This document shows, one piece after another, positions 1 to 8,097 of a DNA stretch of 17,292 nucleotides. Source of the DNA: an uncultured Eubacteriales bacterium. GTDB lineage: Bacteria; Bacillota; Clostridia; Oscillospirales; CAG-272. A model generated the notes under the pieces. It saw only the letters and a list, made by a program, of their open reading frames with translations. It had not been told where the DNA came from and did no database searches. Numbering within the stretch: the first letter of the stretch is position 1; each line of letters starts with the position of its first letter. The position numbers and the translations under genes were made by a program. Location: NCBI GenBank assembly GCA_934462885.1, contig CAKSJC010000010.1:1-17292 (forward strand), in the 5' to 3' direction.

Positions 1-407
1 CCGCATGCGCCGAGGCATCTCGTTGCGTCAAGGCTGAATCTGAGGTCTTCCGTGATGCCGCCGTTTTTAATACCGAGCTTTTCTTCAAGCTTTTCCATGA
101 TTTTGCCTGAGCCTTTAACGTAGCAGGCGGTTCCGAGGCAGACGGCAACGGGATGCGCTCCCTTGGGATTGAGCAGGAACTGAGAATAGAATGTAACGAC
201 GCCGAATACTTCCGAGAAAGAAATATCGAGTCCTTTAGCTATTTCTTCCTGCACCTCAACGGGAAGGTATCCGTAAACATCCTGAGCTTCCTGAAGAACA
301 GGCATAAGAGCGCCGTTTTCACCCTTATGTTTAGCGATAATCGCGTCAAGAGCAGCCTTCTTTTCGGGTGTCCCATGGAAAGCTACTGATGTCATTGCTT
401 TTTTCAT
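1..407 (-). CDS. nuoE: NADH dehydrogenase/hydrogenase subunit E, 2Fe-2S (NuoE/HydC/HndA-like), 3' end missing
   Basis: The 135 visible codons belong to the thioredoxin-fold 2Fe-2S family that includes NuoE of complex I and the small subunit of NAD(P)-linked or electron-bifurcating [FeFe] hydrogenases (HydC, HndA, HymA). The four cluster ligands are visible as C90-x4-C95 (CLGTAC) and C131-x3-C135 (CLGAC). Upstream is the family's N-terminal helical part, with LQEAQDVYGYLP (38-49) and VTFYSQF (71-77). The start is the ATG at 407, preceded by a perfect AGGAGG (417-422) at 9 nt. The gene runs off the left edge only a few residues short of the usual end. In anaerobes this subunit normally precedes the NuoF-like flavoprotein and the catalytic hydrogenase, which would lie outside the window. 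I infer a soluble role in moving electrons between NAD(P)H and ferredoxin or hydrogenase. Which complex it serves cannot be told here. Confidence 0.93.
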   Translation of the reverse strand, partial: MKKAMTSVAFHGTPEKKAALDAIIAKHKGENGALMPVLQEAQDVYGYLPVEVQEEIAKGLDISFSEVFGVVTFYSQFLLNPKGAHPVAVCLGTACYVKGSGKIMEKLEEKLGIKNGGITEDLRFSLDATRCLGAC

Positions 408-445
408 TTATTTTTTCCTCCTGAAGATATCTATATATAAATTTT

Positions 446-474
446 TATATATATCTTTATATAATTATTTGCAA
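446..474 (-). promoter_or_regulatory. possible promoter of the nuoE-like gene
   Basis: On the minus strand a TTGCAA (474-469) is followed after 17 nt by TATATA (451-446), about 40 nt before the start codon. The whole stretch 425-480 is extremely AT-rich, so a chance match is easy. No terminator separates this gene from mrp upstream, so read-through from mrp is equally possible. Confidence 0.3.
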
Positions 475-500
475 ATTACATTTCGCAGCCCTTTTACAGG

Positions 501-1334
501 TTACTTTTCACAGAATGAAACTACGGCGTCGCAGGCAGAATCAAGGTAATCGTTTTCCATAAGCTCGATGACTCCGCGATCGACCAAAGCCGACAGCCTT
601 TCATCAATAGGCATTCTTCCTATAAACGGAATACCGTATTCCTTACATACTTCTTCAGCCTTTGATTTACCGAACACGTACATTTCGCGTCCGCAGTCGG
701 GACACTTTACGTACGACATATTTTCAACAAGTCCGATTACCGGTATATTCATAAGAGACGCCATATTGACGGCTTTTTCGACGATCATCGATACAAGTTC
801 CTGCGGGGTTGTGACGATCACAATACCGTCCAGCTTTATTGACTGGAACACGGTAAGCGGAACGTCTCCCGTTCCCGGAGGCATATCTATAAACATATAG
901 TCTACGTCTCCCCATGCTACGTCGGTCCAGAACTGTTTTACCGTCCCTGCGATGACGGGACCTCTCCAAACGACGGGACGTGTTTCTTCATCAAGAAGAA
1001 GATTAACGGACATCATTTTGATGCCGGTTTTTGTTTCAAGCGGGATAAGGCTGTCGCCGTTTGACAGAACGTCGCCGCTTGTTCCGAAAGCTTTCGGAAT
1101 AGACGGACCGGTTATATCGGCGTCAAGTATGGCGCATTTATAATCTCTTCTCTGCATGACGGTCGCGAGCATTGAAGCAACTATCGATTTACCTACTCCG
1201 CCCTTGCCTGAAACGATTCCTATAACGTGCTTGATGTTTGAATCTTTGTTCGGCGCTTCATATGAAGGAGCGCGGCTCTGACAGTTTTCGCCGCACGAAG
1301 AACAGTCATGAGTACATCCGTTATTTTCAGTCAT
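501..1334 (-). CDS. mrp: Mrp/NBP35/ApbC-family P-loop ATPase, Fe-S cluster carrier
   Basis: This is a 277-residue cytosolic ATPase of the Mrp/ApbC/Nbp35 family, which binds a labile 4Fe-4S cluster and hands it to apo-proteins. The deviant Walker A GKGGVGKS lies at 43-50, DADITGPS at 71-78, the switch region MPPGTGDVPL at 151-160, and the cluster-binding C211-x2-C214 pair (CPDCG) at 211-215. A second cysteine set lies at the very N-terminus, C7-x3-C11-x2-C14-x3-C18, reminiscent of the ferredoxin-like N-terminal motif of Nbp35. The chosen start (1334, MTENNG) follows an AAGGAAGA ribosome site at 1341-1348. The ATG six codons further upstream would place that site inside the coding region. The next gene downstream encodes a 2Fe-2S redox subunit 93 nt away with no terminator between, so co-transcription is likely and an Fe-S supply role fits. 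Confidence 0.95.
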   Translation of the reverse strand: MTENNGCTHDCSSCGENCQSRAPSYEAPNKDSNIKHVIGIVSGKGGVGKSIVASMLATVMQRRDYKCAILDADITGPSIPKAFGTSGDVLSNGDSLIPLETKTGIKMMSVNLLLDEETRPVVWRGPVIAGTVKQFWTDVAWGDVDYMFIDMPPGTGDVPLTVFQSIKLDGIVIVTTPQELVSMIVEKAVNMASLMNIPVIGLVENMSYVKCPDCGREMYVFGKSKAEEVCKEYGIPFIGRMPIDERLSALVDRGVIELMENDYLDSACDAVVSFCEK

Positions 1335-1444
1335 AACAAATCTTCCTTTCATTTTTTCACTACGCCGGTAAGCGATATTTTCATTATTTTTCTCTGCACA
1401 AACAATATAAAAATTCCAAAGCTACACATAGCGCACTTTATACT

Positions 1445-1473
1445 ATTATATCTCAAAACATATCAAATTTCAA
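1445..1473 (-). promoter_or_regulatory. sigma-70-type promoter of mrp
   Basis: Minus strand: -35 TTGAAA (1473-1468), a 17-nt spacer, then a perfect -10 TATAAT (1450-1445). The expected transcript start near 1438 gives a leader of about 100 nt before the mrp start. It sits just downstream of the terminator that closes the preceding gene, as expected for a new transcription unit. Confidence 0.75.
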
Positions 1474-1519
1474 TACCCCTGTTATTAATTCGTTCATTTC
1501 CCGCATGTAAAATAACGAA

Positions 1520-1575
1520 AAAAAACGCACATTTTCATTTTTCCGCATAAAGCGGCAGATAAATGTGCGTTTTTT
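1520..1575 (-). terminator. strong intrinsic terminator after the P-type-ATPase-like gene
   Basis: A 15-bp inverted repeat (1520-1534 with 1561-1575; core acgcacattt / aaatgtgcgt) encloses a 26-nt loop, which holds a second small hairpin (ccgc 1543-1546 with gcgg 1552-1555). The arms are flanked by an A-run on one side and a T-run on the other, so the element could work in both directions. On the minus strand it ends in at least eight T residues and lies 57 nt beyond the stop codon at 1632. Confidence 0.85.
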
Positions 1576-1631
1576 AAAAACTTTCGTCTTTATTTATTTG
1601 GCTATTTTTACTACTATTTATTTATGAATTT

Positions 1632-4600
1632 TTACCGTTTTTCTTCATCGCGCTTGTACAAATACTTGAACAACTCAAACAGCACAATGAGAATAGCAGG
1701 CGGTATTACCGAAAAGAGAGAAAACAAATACGCTTTTTCTCCTTGCGCGATATCCGCTCCGAATGAAGTAAACATTAAAACTGCCGAAAAAACGATACCG
1801 CACACCGCAACTGCCGCATAAGCGGTATTCAATTTTTCTTTCGTGAGGATACTTCCTCGTCTCATTGTCTCGCACGAGACTGCGATTCCTCCGATTATGA
1901 GCGACGCCGACAGGACTGAAAGAATACATCCGTCAGAGGCGGCGTTTTCGCGAAAAGACGAGTAAAAACGGATAAGCGGTATAAGGGCGGAGCACAATAC
2001 TCCCCAAACCGAGCCGCATATTACGCTGTTTATGCTTTTTTTGAAAAAAGAATCGGTTTTATTTCCTGAAAGCTTTCCCGTATCTTCAAATGACATGACG
2101 ATTGACGCCGCAAAGTCAAATAAGAGTCCCCAGATCAAAATAAACACCGGAGAGAGAAGAGGAAGGCCGAATAAAACCGCAGCAAGCATAACAACAAGTC
2201 TCGCGGTCTGAGACGCCATGAGGTAAAAAGCCGCAGAAGAGACGTTGCCGACTGCCCTTTTTGAAGCGGATACAGCGCGTATGACTCCGGAAAATCCGCC
2301 GTAATTTCCCGGCGTCTGTTCTTTCTGATCTTCAGACGGATAAATAACGGCGCATGAGTTTGCGGATAGCGCTTCCGGGACCGGACGGTACTCGGACGAA
2401 GAAACCGCAAAGCCTATATCTGCTTCCGACAAAGAAGCGGCGTCGCATACTCTTCTTCCGACTGCCGCTACCGTACAGCCGTCAGAATGTTCTGATTTGT
2501 TTATATAACCCCGTCTTGCAGGTGTGCTTTTTTCAGCCGAAAAAGCGTTTTCCGCCATATTTTTTTCGGATTTTTTTTTCATATCTCCAAAAAGGCTTGT
2601 CTTGTCCGCGTCTGTTCTGTTTTCCGACAAAATATCGCCGTCTGAGGTATCGTATGTCTCGACGCATTCCGCTTTATTCCCGCAGTCAAGCTTATCCGAG
2701 GCATGAGCTTCATTACGATCTGCATCTTTTTTCTTTTTGAACGCGGATTTTATCTCTTCTACCGCACGTCTGCCGCGCATTGAAATATCGTTTTTGCAAT
2801 CCGAAAAATCAACGATTATCCCGTCCGGGGTAAGCTTATCCGAAATATCGGCGCCGATAAGCGAATGATGTATGATCTTCGTTTTTTTATTAAAAAGCCC
2901 GAAGCGGTTGCAGTAGTACAGATCGGCCATAGGATCTTCCGAGAATAAAACCGGAACTATCCCCGCTTTTTTAATTTCAGCCGCATTTTCGGCGATCCCT
3001 GCGTCTCCCTCGGCAGACAGAGCTATAAAACCGACAAATGTCATATACTGCGTAATCACGGCTATGCGGTTTAAGGATTCAAACGGCGAAATTCTCATGC
3101 AAACCGCCGCAATATTCGCACCGCCGATCTCAAGACGCGCGCACTCGGTGAATATTTCTTTCTTTACCTGTTCCGAAAGAGACTTTACACCGTCTTTCGT
3201 CTCATAATATTCGCAAACGCTCATCACGTCTTCTATCTTTCCCGAACAAACAGCAACTTCCCTGCCGTCTTTGGAGATAAGCGACGTATCAAGAAGCAGC
3301 GCACGGCTCTCGTCTTTGCTTTTATGTTCAAGCGCCGGGTATATTATGCTTGTTTTTCTTCCGGTGAGTCTCAAAAACGAACCGAGAGCACTTTCAACAA
3401 GTTCCTCGTTTTCGTTTCTCACGTCGGAGTGCGCTCCGGGAGCGGAAAGCTTTTCCTCCGAAGAAAGCGCGGACATTCCCGCATATGAGATGATACGCTC
3501 CGCTTTCTTAATATCGCGTGCATCACTCATATCGCACATTTTTCCGTCTGCGAAAAATCCGCAGACTTCGGAACGGGGAGATTTAAAATACGAGCTTCCG
3601 CAGAAGATAATGCATCCCGTGTCCGCTATTTTTCCGATTAGTTCGGGGCTTCTTATTACCGCATCCGCTTCGCGCGAGACATTGTTTTTAAGATTTCCCC
3701 TTGAAGCCTCTCCCTCATTTTTTTCGGTATGCGCTCCTTCCGAGGACTCTTTAAGAGAAATCGCTATTATAATGTAGCCTATCGTGGTTATGTATTCGCT
3801 CATCGCGGCGACAGCCATAGCCATAGCTCCGAGAAAAACGTCGGGGAGAGTGAATCCCTTTCCGTTAAAGAGCGATAAGGCGGTTATGAGCATAACGAAT
3901 ACAAGCATTATCAGGCTTACGTTTTTTGCGCGGCTTTTCAGCTTTTCAACGGCGGGAAGCTTATCTGTGGGATCTATCACTATGGGTCCCCTCTTCATCA
4001 CGAGGAGAGTTGCGTCTCCCGTTGCGACGGCTACCGCTCTTACAAAGCCCGATATCACAACGGAACCCGCAAAAATCATATTCGATCTGAACTCGCAAGG
4101 CATCTCGCCCGCTGCCGAATCGGTTTCTATTACAACGTCGAATTTATGAACCGGAGAGCGGTTTTCCGTAATCTTTTTCTCGCTTACAACCGCGTCGTCT
4201 CCGGATAATACTCTCGCGTCGCACGGCACGACGTCTCCCGGCTCAAGTATTATTATTTCTCCCGGAACAATCTCGTCTGCTCTGACAAGGTGCAGATTTC
4301 CCGATCTGATCACCGATATGACCGGACTTTTCTCACGCGCGTTTTTTTCAAGGATACGGTTTGCTCTGATATACGTAACCGCCCGCAAAAATCCCGCCGC
4401 CGCAAGTATAATGGTTATCATGCCGGCTTCTGCGCTTTTTTCGAAAAGAGCAGCTGCCGCCGCGCAGATTATAAGAAGAACTGACGCAAGATCGAAAACC
4501 ACGGAAAGCGCAGCGTCTTTCATGGATGTCCGCTTTATGCTCCACACGGTATTCGCGCCGGAGCGCCGTCTTCTTTTTCTGACGTCTCCTGCGGCGAGTC

Positions 4601-4676
4601 CCTTATATGCATCGGAGGACAGAATCCGGAGAACCTTTTCCTTCGGCAAAAGATGCCAGTCATTCCTCTCTTTCAT
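1632..4676 (-). CDS. P2-type cation ATPase-like membrane protein lacking all catalytic motifs (pseudoenzyme)
   Basis: The 1014-residue protein follows the P2 (SERCA/PMA-like) layout: N-terminal cation-ATPase domain (6-50), M1-M2 (about 54-104), actuator domain (118-225), M3-M4 (251-307), P and N domains (340-770), M5-M10 (812-1006). Recognisable family stretches include VPGEIIILEPGDVVPCDAR (137-155) and LSEADIGFAV (749-758). Each functional signature is replaced: TGES by TENRS (170-174); PEGLP in M4 by SEYIT (293-297); the phosphorylation loop DKTGT by GSSYF, with Gly360 in place of the acceptor Asp; KGA by SGK (478-480); TGDHP by FSEDP (578-582); GDGVND by GRRVCD (740-745). Hydrophilic inserts lie at 308-336 and about 645-735. 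The frame is intact, so this is not a frameshifted relic. Classical ATP-driven transport is not expected; a regulatory, scaffold or passive-channel role is inference. Start: ATG 4676 after a weak GGGTGGG; a GTG three codons upstream (4685) is the alternative. Confidence 0.88.
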   Translation of the reverse strand: MKERNDWHLLPKEKVLRILSSDAYKGLAAGDVRKRRRRSGANTVWSIKRTSMKDAALSVVFDLASVLLIICAAAAALFEKSAEAGMITIILAAAGFLRAVTYIRANRILEKNAREKSPVISVIRSGNLHLVRADEIVPGEIIILEPGDVVPCDARVLSGDDAVVSEKKITENRSPVHKFDVVIETDSAAGEMPCEFRSNMIFAGSVVISGFVRAVAVATGDATLLVMKRGPIVIDPTDKLPAVEKLKSRAKNVSLIMLVFVMLITALSLFNGKGFTLPDVFLGAMAMAVAAMSEYITTIGYIIIAISLKESSEGAHTEKNEGEASRGNLKNNVSREADAVIRSPELIGKIADTGCIIFCGSSYFKSPRSEVCGFFADGKMCDMSDARDIKKAERIISYAGMSALSSEEKLSAPGAHSDVRNENEELVESALGSFLRLTGRKTSIIYPALEHKSKDESRALLLDTSLISKDGREVAVCSGKIEDVMSVCEYYETKDGVKSLSEQVKKEIFTECARLEIGGANIAAVCMRISPFESLNRIAVITQYMTFVGFIALSAEGDAGIAENAAEIKKAGIVPVLFSEDPMADLYYCNRFGLFNKKTKIIHHSLIGADISDKLTPDGIIVDFSDCKNDISMRGRRAVEEIKSAFKKKKDADRNEAHASDKLDCGNKAECVETYDTSDGDILSENRTDADKTSLFGDMKKKSEKNMAENAFSAEKSTPARRGYINKSEHSDGCTVAAVGRRVCDAASLSEADIGFAVSSSEYRPVPEALSANSCAVIYPSEDQKEQTPGNYGGFSGVIRAVSASKRAVGNVSSAAFYLMASQTARLVVMLAAVLFGLPLLSPVFILIWGLLFDFAASIVMSFEDTGKLSGNKTDSFFKKSINSVICGSVWGVLCSALIPLIRFYSSFRENAASDGCILSVLSASLIIGGIAVSCETMRRGSILTKEKLNTAYAAVAVCGIVFSAVLMFTSFGADIAQGEKAYLFSLFSVIPPAILIVLFELFKYLYKRDEEKR

Positions 4677-4852
4677 AAAACCCACCCAAATTTAAGTTCT
4701 AAACAAACAGCTCGATTCCGCAAATAAAACACGGCGGCTAAAAAATATCTTTTTCATATCCTGTTAAAAACACTTTTATCCGCTTCTGTTTTGCCGAAAG
4801 AATTCGAGCAAAAATGCTGTTTTTCCTTAATACAAAGCTGTTTCGGGGATTC

Positions 4853-7153
4853 TCAGCATTTCTCAACCGTTACGTTTTCTCCGTCTGAATCTATCTTCAC
4901 GGCAGAAATTTCTCCGCGGCACGAGATAATAAGTTCAGCCATCTTATCTTCAACGTGCGTTTCGATATAGCGTCTCATGTTTCTTGCGCCGTACTTCTCC
5001 GAATATGACTTTTCAGCCACCAGATCGCGGCACTCGTCGGTAAACTCAGCTTTTATGCCCTTTGCCGAAAGCAGCTTTGCGAGATCTCCCAGCATAATGG
5101 CGGCGATATCTCTGAAATTATCCTTTGTCAGCGGATTGAACGTTATTATTTCGTCGACTCGGTTAATAAACTCAGGGCGCAGGAACTCTTCAAGAGCGCG
5201 CTTTGTTTTATCTCCGGTCATGGAAGCCGGATCTGTCGAGAATCCCGCTTTCGCGGCGGAATACGTGCTCCCGGCATTAGTTGTCATTACGATTATTGTG
5301 TTAGAGAAGTCGACCTGCTTGCCGTGAGAATCTGTTATGATACCGTCGTCGAGTATCTGAAGAAGGATATTCATAACATCCGGGTGAGCTTTTTCTATTT
5401 CATCAAACAGAACAACGGAATACGGTCTGCGTCGTATCTTTTCGGTCAGCTGTCCCGCGTCGTCGTAGCCGACATAACCCGGAGGGGATCCTACTATCCT
5501 TGATACCGAGAATTTATCCATAAATTCGCTCATGTCAAGTCTGATAAGCGCATCTGGTGATGAAAACAGATCGGCTGCGAGGACTTTTACAAGCTCAGTT
5601 TTTCCGACTCCCGTAGGTCCCGCGAAAATAAAAGACACGGGTTTCTTTTTATACTGTACTCCGGTGCGTCCGCGTCTTACGGCACGCGCGACTGCGGATA
5701 CCGCTTTATCCTGACCGACAATGCGCTCTGATAAACGCTTATCCAGATTTTCCAGTTTTTCGTATTCGCTCTCGGCGATCGTTGAAGCGGGAATACCCGT
5801 CCAAATCTCGATAACGTCTGCAAGATCCGACTCTTTCATTGACACTTTCTCGCAGATCGCGTCGAGTTCTTCAAGGCGTTTTTCTATTCTGAGTTCTTCC
5901 GCACGTATATCCGCAAGCTTTTTGTATTTTTCTTCCGCGTCGCTTTCTTCGCCTTCTCCCGGCTTTGCGTTAGAGATCGAATTTTCAAGTTCCTCCCGCT
6001 CTTTTTCAAGCCCTGCTCTGCGGTCGGCAAGCTCATGACGTTCGTTTATTTCCGGCGTATGCACGGAGATATGCGACGACGCCTCATCCATCAGATCTAT
6101 GGCTTTATCCGGAAGATATCTGTCGGTAATGTATCTCTCGGAGAGAGACGCCGCGCGCGAAATAACCTCGTCGGATATTTTTACTCCGTGATAATCCTCA
6201 TAATATTTTTTTATTCCCTTTAAGATACCGACAGTCTCTTCGACTGACGGTTCGTTTACCATAACGGGCTGGAAGCGTCTTTCAAGAGCCGTGTCTTTTT
6301 CTATATATTTTCTGTATTCGGTAAGAGTTGTCGCGCCGATTATCTGTATTTCTCCGCGGGAAAGCGCAGGCTTTAAGATATTCGCGGCGTTCATGCTGCC
6401 CTCGGCGTCTCCGACTCCCACAATATTGTGTACTTCATCGATAACAAGGATGACGTTTCCCTTTTCCTTTACGTCTCCGAGAAGCCCGAGGACGCGCGAT
6501 TCAAACTGACCTCTGAACTGCGTTCCCGCAACAAGAGCCGTAAGATCAAGCAGGCACACATCGTGATTGCGCAGTTTATACGGCACATTTCCCGCCGCTA
6601 TCTTCTCTGCAAGAGCTTCAGCGATGGCAGTTTTGCCGACTCCGGGTTCGCCGATAAGGCACGGATTGTTCTTCTGGCGGCGACAAAGTATCTGCACCAC
6701 TCTTTCAAGCTCCCGGTCGCGCCCCACTATTTTATCAAGTTTTCCCTCTTTGGCACGTTCGGTCAGATTTGTAGTGTAGCCCGTGAGATATTTATATTCT
6801 TTTTTCTCACTTTTACCGTCTTTTGTTTTTCCGGCTTCTTTTTTTCTCGGACGTCCGAAAGGAGAGGAGTTTTCCCCCTCGCCCATGAGCTTTGCGAAAT
6901 TGATTATCGGCGCTCCTCCGTCTTCGTCTCCGGGAGTCAGGTCGCCGTTTTCGATCATCGCCTGCATCTCGTCGTTGAGGTGCTCTATCGTCTCATCGTC
7001 AAGTCCGGTTTGCGCTATCATGTCGTCGATCGGCTTTATTCCAAGTTCTTTCGCGCATTTTATGCACAGCCCTTCCTGTTTGTCTTCGCCGTTTTGCAGA
7101 TTTCTTATAAAAACAACCGCCACTCTTTTGTGGCATCGAGAACACATTATCAT
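4853..7153 (-). CDS. clpE: ClpE-like AAA+ unfoldase, ATP-binding subunit of Clp protease
   Basis: This 766-residue, two-ring AAA+ ATPase unfolds proteins and feeds them to ClpP. Instead of the usual Clp N-domain it has a zinc knuckle (C4-x2-C7, C30-x2-C33), which is typical of ClpE. D1: Walker A GEPGVGKT (168-175), pore loop TQFRGQFE (211-218), Walker B VIDE (237-240), arginine finger region ALERRF (289-294). A charged coiled-coil middle domain spans about 370-435. D2: Walker A GPTGVGKT (512-519), pore loop GYVGYDDAGQ (559-568), Walker B LFDE (582-585), sensor-2 GARNMRR (722-728). An AGF tripeptide (636-638) occupies the place of the ClpP-docking loop seen in ClpC/ClpE. The start at 7153 follows a weak AAAGGTAA; a second ATG is two codons in. 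I found no CtsR heptad repeat upstream, and ctsR, mcsA and mcsB are not adjacent. Confidence 0.93.
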   Translation of the reverse strand: MIMCSRCHKRVAVVFIRNLQNGEDKQEGLCIKCAKELGIKPIDDMIAQTGLDDETIEHLNDEMQAMIENGDLTPGDEDGGAPIINFAKLMGEGENSSPFGRPRKKEAGKTKDGKSEKKEYKYLTGYTTNLTERAKEGKLDKIVGRDRELERVVQILCRRQKNNPCLIGEPGVGKTAIAEALAEKIAAGNVPYKLRNHDVCLLDLTALVAGTQFRGQFESRVLGLLGDVKEKGNVILVIDEVHNIVGVGDAEGSMNAANILKPALSRGEIQIIGATTLTEYRKYIEKDTALERRFQPVMVNEPSVEETVGILKGIKKYYEDYHGVKISDEVISRAASLSERYITDRYLPDKAIDLMDEASSHISVHTPEINERHELADRRAGLEKEREELENSISNAKPGEGEESDAEEKYKKLADIRAEELRIEKRLEELDAICEKVSMKESDLADVIEIWTGIPASTIAESEYEKLENLDKRLSERIVGQDKAVSAVARAVRRGRTGVQYKKKPVSFIFAGPTGVGKTELVKVLAADLFSSPDALIRLDMSEFMDKFSVSRIVGSPPGYVGYDDAGQLTEKIRRRPYSVVLFDEIEKAHPDVMNILLQILDDGIITDSHGKQVDFSNTIIVMTTNAGSTYSAAKAGFSTDPASMTGDKTKRALEEFLRPEFINRVDEIITFNPLTKDNFRDIAAIMLGDLAKLLSAKGIKAEFTDECRDLVAEKSYSEKYGARNMRRYIETHVEDKMAELIISCRGEISAVKIDSDGENVTVEKC

Positions 7154-7226
7154 ATATGATTACCTTTTTTCATGTTTTGTTTTATGCTTTTATGCCGTAC
7201 TTGTAATGTACCGCATTAATATTAAA

Positions 7227-7958
7227 TTATCGACCGATTAATTCGGAAATTTTTGTAAACAGATCTTCTTTTATAAGATACTTGCATACTACGGTATCGT
7301 CTATCACATGTTCCCCAAACAATTCGGGGTCTATGGAGCCGAGCGAGGTCACGAGAAGAGAGAGCACGGACGCGAGTATGCAGACAACGAGGACAGCTTC
7401 CGCCGCCGAAAAAACAAATCCGAAAAATGTGTTTGCGCTCTTCAATATCGGCAGCTTGAATATGAGATTGAGTATAGACGTTATAATAGAGAGCGCGAGG
7501 AACGCCGCGACAAACAGAAGTATAAACGATATAGCCGATGAAATAACGTTAGATACGGGATCGGCAATTTCGCGTGCGTAGTCGTCAACAACGCCCGCCG
7601 TACACCCTGTAAGTCCGCGCAGCTTTTCGGCGAACGAATCCACAGCGACTCCATAACGGTCAAGTATGCCGACAAACGGTTCGGGGAGGTCTTCCGCCAG
7701 TCTGTCGAGGTTATACATTTCCGTCGACGTGTCGAACGAAAGAGAGCGGAGAGTTTCCGATATCCCGCTTGTAATGCGCTCGATAAGATAGTTATCCTTA
7801 ATATATTCAGAAAGAACCGGCGTATAAGCGTATGCCACAAACAGCGACGCTATCCCGCTCACAAGTCCCATGACTGAGCGAACGAATCCCTTTCGCGTGC
7901 CGGACCATATAATCATTATAGCGCAGAATAGAATTACGGCGTCTATTGCAAAACTCAT
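7227..7958 (-). CDS. CvpA-family membrane protein
   Basis: The 243-residue integral membrane protein has the CvpA layout. Two N-terminal segments (about 4-19 and 27-45) are separated by the short basic turn SGTRKGFVRS (19-28). Two more hydrophobic segments follow at about 137-166 and 180-206. The CvpA family (colicin V production) is widespread and its biochemical role is unresolved. Compared with typical members of roughly 160-200 residues, this one has a long hydrophilic stretch between the second and third segments (50-135), presumably outside the membrane. The start at 7958 is well supported by GGGAGG a few bases upstream. It lies 139 nt after the DUF5711-like gene and 73 nt before the ClpE-like gene, all in the same direction. 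Confidence 0.82.
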   Translation of the reverse strand: MSFAIDAVILFCAIMIIWSGTRKGFVRSVMGLVSGIASLFVAYAYTPVLSEYIKDNYLIERITSGISETLRSLSFDTSTEMYNLDRLAEDLPEPFVGILDRYGVAVDSFAEKLRGLTGCTAGVVDDYAREIADPVSNVISSAISFILLFVAAFLALSIITSILNLIFKLPILKSANTFFGFVFSAAEAVLVVCILASVLSLLVTSLGSIDPELFGEHVIDDTVVCKYLIKEDLFTKISELIGR

Positions 7959-8097
7959 TTTAACCTCCCGCCTAAGTTATATTGAATCGTAAAAGCTTCG
8001 GTACAGGTTCATGTAAAGCGCTGAAATTTGTGTGAATCAAAAATTCAAATAAAGAGTCGGCTTCGGTTACAGTCCGAAAGCGCTCATGAAGTGGAAG

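Noticed and set aside
1632..4676. Frameshifted or broken P-type ATPase pseudogene
   Set aside because: The frame is continuous for 1014 codons and the changed motifs are substitutions in register with conserved flanks, not the result of shifted translation.
6428..7159. 243-codon plus-strand open frame
   Set aside because: It lies opposite the ClpE-like gene, which has unambiguous AAA+ motifs; its translation has no family pattern and no ribosome site.
7154..7226. CtsR or CIRCE heat-shock operator before the ClpE-like gene
   Set aside because: No GGTCAAA-type direct repeat or CIRCE inverted repeat is visible in the interval.
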